A stretch of DNA of 64,000 bases from Aliivibrio wodanis. GTDB lineage: Bacteria; Pseudomonadota; Gammaproteobacteria; Enterobacterales; Vibrionaceae. Positions 63,721 through 64,000 of the stretch are shown one piece after another. Positions within the stretch are counted from its first letter, which is position 1. The number at the start of each line of letters is the position of its first letter. The notes below the pieces were generated by a model, which saw only the letters and a program-made list of their open reading frames with translations, made no database searches and had not been told where the DNA came from. The stretch is taken from positions 1,243,801 through 1,307,800 of the forward strand of contig LN554847.1 of NCBI GenBank assembly GCA_000953695.1. Reading direction: 5' to 3'. The translations under genes were made by a program, and so were the position numbers.

Positions 63721-64000
63721 TTACTTCTCTAGTTTAGTGAAGTAATCAAAGATAACTGGTACATCGTTTTGACCTAGGCCAGCATCAACAGCAGCTTGTA
63801 GGTTTGCAGCAGTACCTTGAGCAATTAGAGACTCAGTACCTAGCTCTTCACAAAGCGCAAGGAAATAACCAAGATCTTTATTTGCGTTTGCAACAGAGAA
63901 ACCTAACTTCTCTTCGCCATCTACTGCGTAGAACTTACAGAACTGCATAAACGGAGAGTTAGATGGACCTGCTGACATGATATCAAACAGTTGTTGTCCA
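63721..64000 (-). CDS. 3-hydroxyisobutyrate dehydrogenase family protein, C-terminal fragment (DehR-like)
   Basis: The last 92 codons or so of a gene that continues beyond the right edge; the frame is open through 64000 and reads GQQLFDIMSAGPSNSPFMQ, then FSVANANKDLGYFLALCEEL. The SxxNANKDLGY stretch holds the conserved Asn and Lys of beta-hydroxyacid dehydrogenases (3-HIBDH, tartronate semialdehyde reductase). In V. splendidus an enzyme of this family, DehR, reduces the alginate monomer DEH, and the lyase next door suggests that role here. Only the C-terminal domain is visible, so the cofactor cannot be judged. Confidence 0.78.
   Translation of the reverse strand, partial: GQQLFDIMSAGPSNSPFMQFCKFYAVDGEEKLGFSVANANKDLGYFLALCEELGTESLIAQGTAANLQAAVDAGLGQNDVPVIFDYFTKLEK

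Noticed and set aside
1-64000. CRISPR array, prophage or integron cassettes
   Set aside because: No regularly spaced repeats, phage structural genes, integrase or attC-like series were seen; the only mobile element is the ISAs1 copy.

Overview
The window looks like chromosome from a marine gamma-proteobacterium of the Vibrionaceae, most probably an Aliivibrio (A. fischeri / A. logei group). This rests on protein resemblance, AT-rich base composition, the alginate-degradation gene set and the gene orders seen; no rRNA or tRNA gene is present to confirm it.

Layout. 1-9.4 kb: end of a YnjB-like binding protein, an eptA-response regulator-sensor kinase cluster (lipid A phosphoethanolamine), a membrane-anchored EEP hydrolase, an MFS carrier, a YeiH family transporter, trmK and a YidA-type phosphatase. 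9.4-16.5 kb: MFS plus UgpQ-like phosphodiesterase, a membrane EAL protein, and a doxX-pirin pair divergent from a LysR gene. 16.5-22.3 kb: two sensory modules built on periplasmic binding proteins, one overlapping a membrane diguanylate cyclase that is split by a frameshift, the other next to a chemoreceptor. 22.5-33.1 kb: tetrathionate respiration, ttrSR divergent from ttrBCA, followed by two c-type cytochrome genes (tsdB/tsdA-like). Both cytochrome genes are broken: the first by a 1266-bp ISAs1-family insertion with a perfect 10-bp target duplication, the second by a 1-base deletion. 33-43 kb: a very AT-rich EAL gene, a small exported protein, an MFS/AraC pair, the glycyl-radical pair yjjI-yjjW, a methyltransferase, a LysR gene, and a yybP-ykoY manganese riboswitch ahead of an MneA-type manganese exporter. 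43.6-56.5 kb and 62.2-64 kb: a uronate-polymer (probably alginate) utilisation region with tandem sodium/solute symporters (the second frameshifted), a PF05426 lyase, a KdgM porin, two FadR/GntR paralogues, a MATE carrier, a PL7 alginate lyase and a hydroxyacid dehydrogenase cut by the window edge. It is interrupted by a CBS/nucleotidyltransferase-exonuclease pair and by a macA-macB-baeS-baeR-like operon (56.5-62 kb).

How it works together. In the alginate region I see a repeated palindrome, TTGTAnTACAA, at identical distances (63 bp) upstream of both symporters, with CRP-like sites at identical distances (126 bp), plus weaker matches at the PL7 gene, the second GntR gene and the PF05426 lyase. 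This suggests one GntR operator and catabolite control. In the tetrathionate region the same 15-bp inverted repeat lies about 80 bp upstream of both ttrB and tsdB, a good candidate TtrR site linking tetrathionate reductase to the thiosulfate/tetrathionate cytochromes.

Decay is a theme: one IS insertion and three single-A losses disable (or appear to disable) four genes. The best candidates for something undescribed are the shared ttr/tsd operator, the binding-protein/diguanylate-cyclase module, the GntR operator set, and a small RNA candidate with a strong terminator at about 47.96-48.1 kb on the minus strand.
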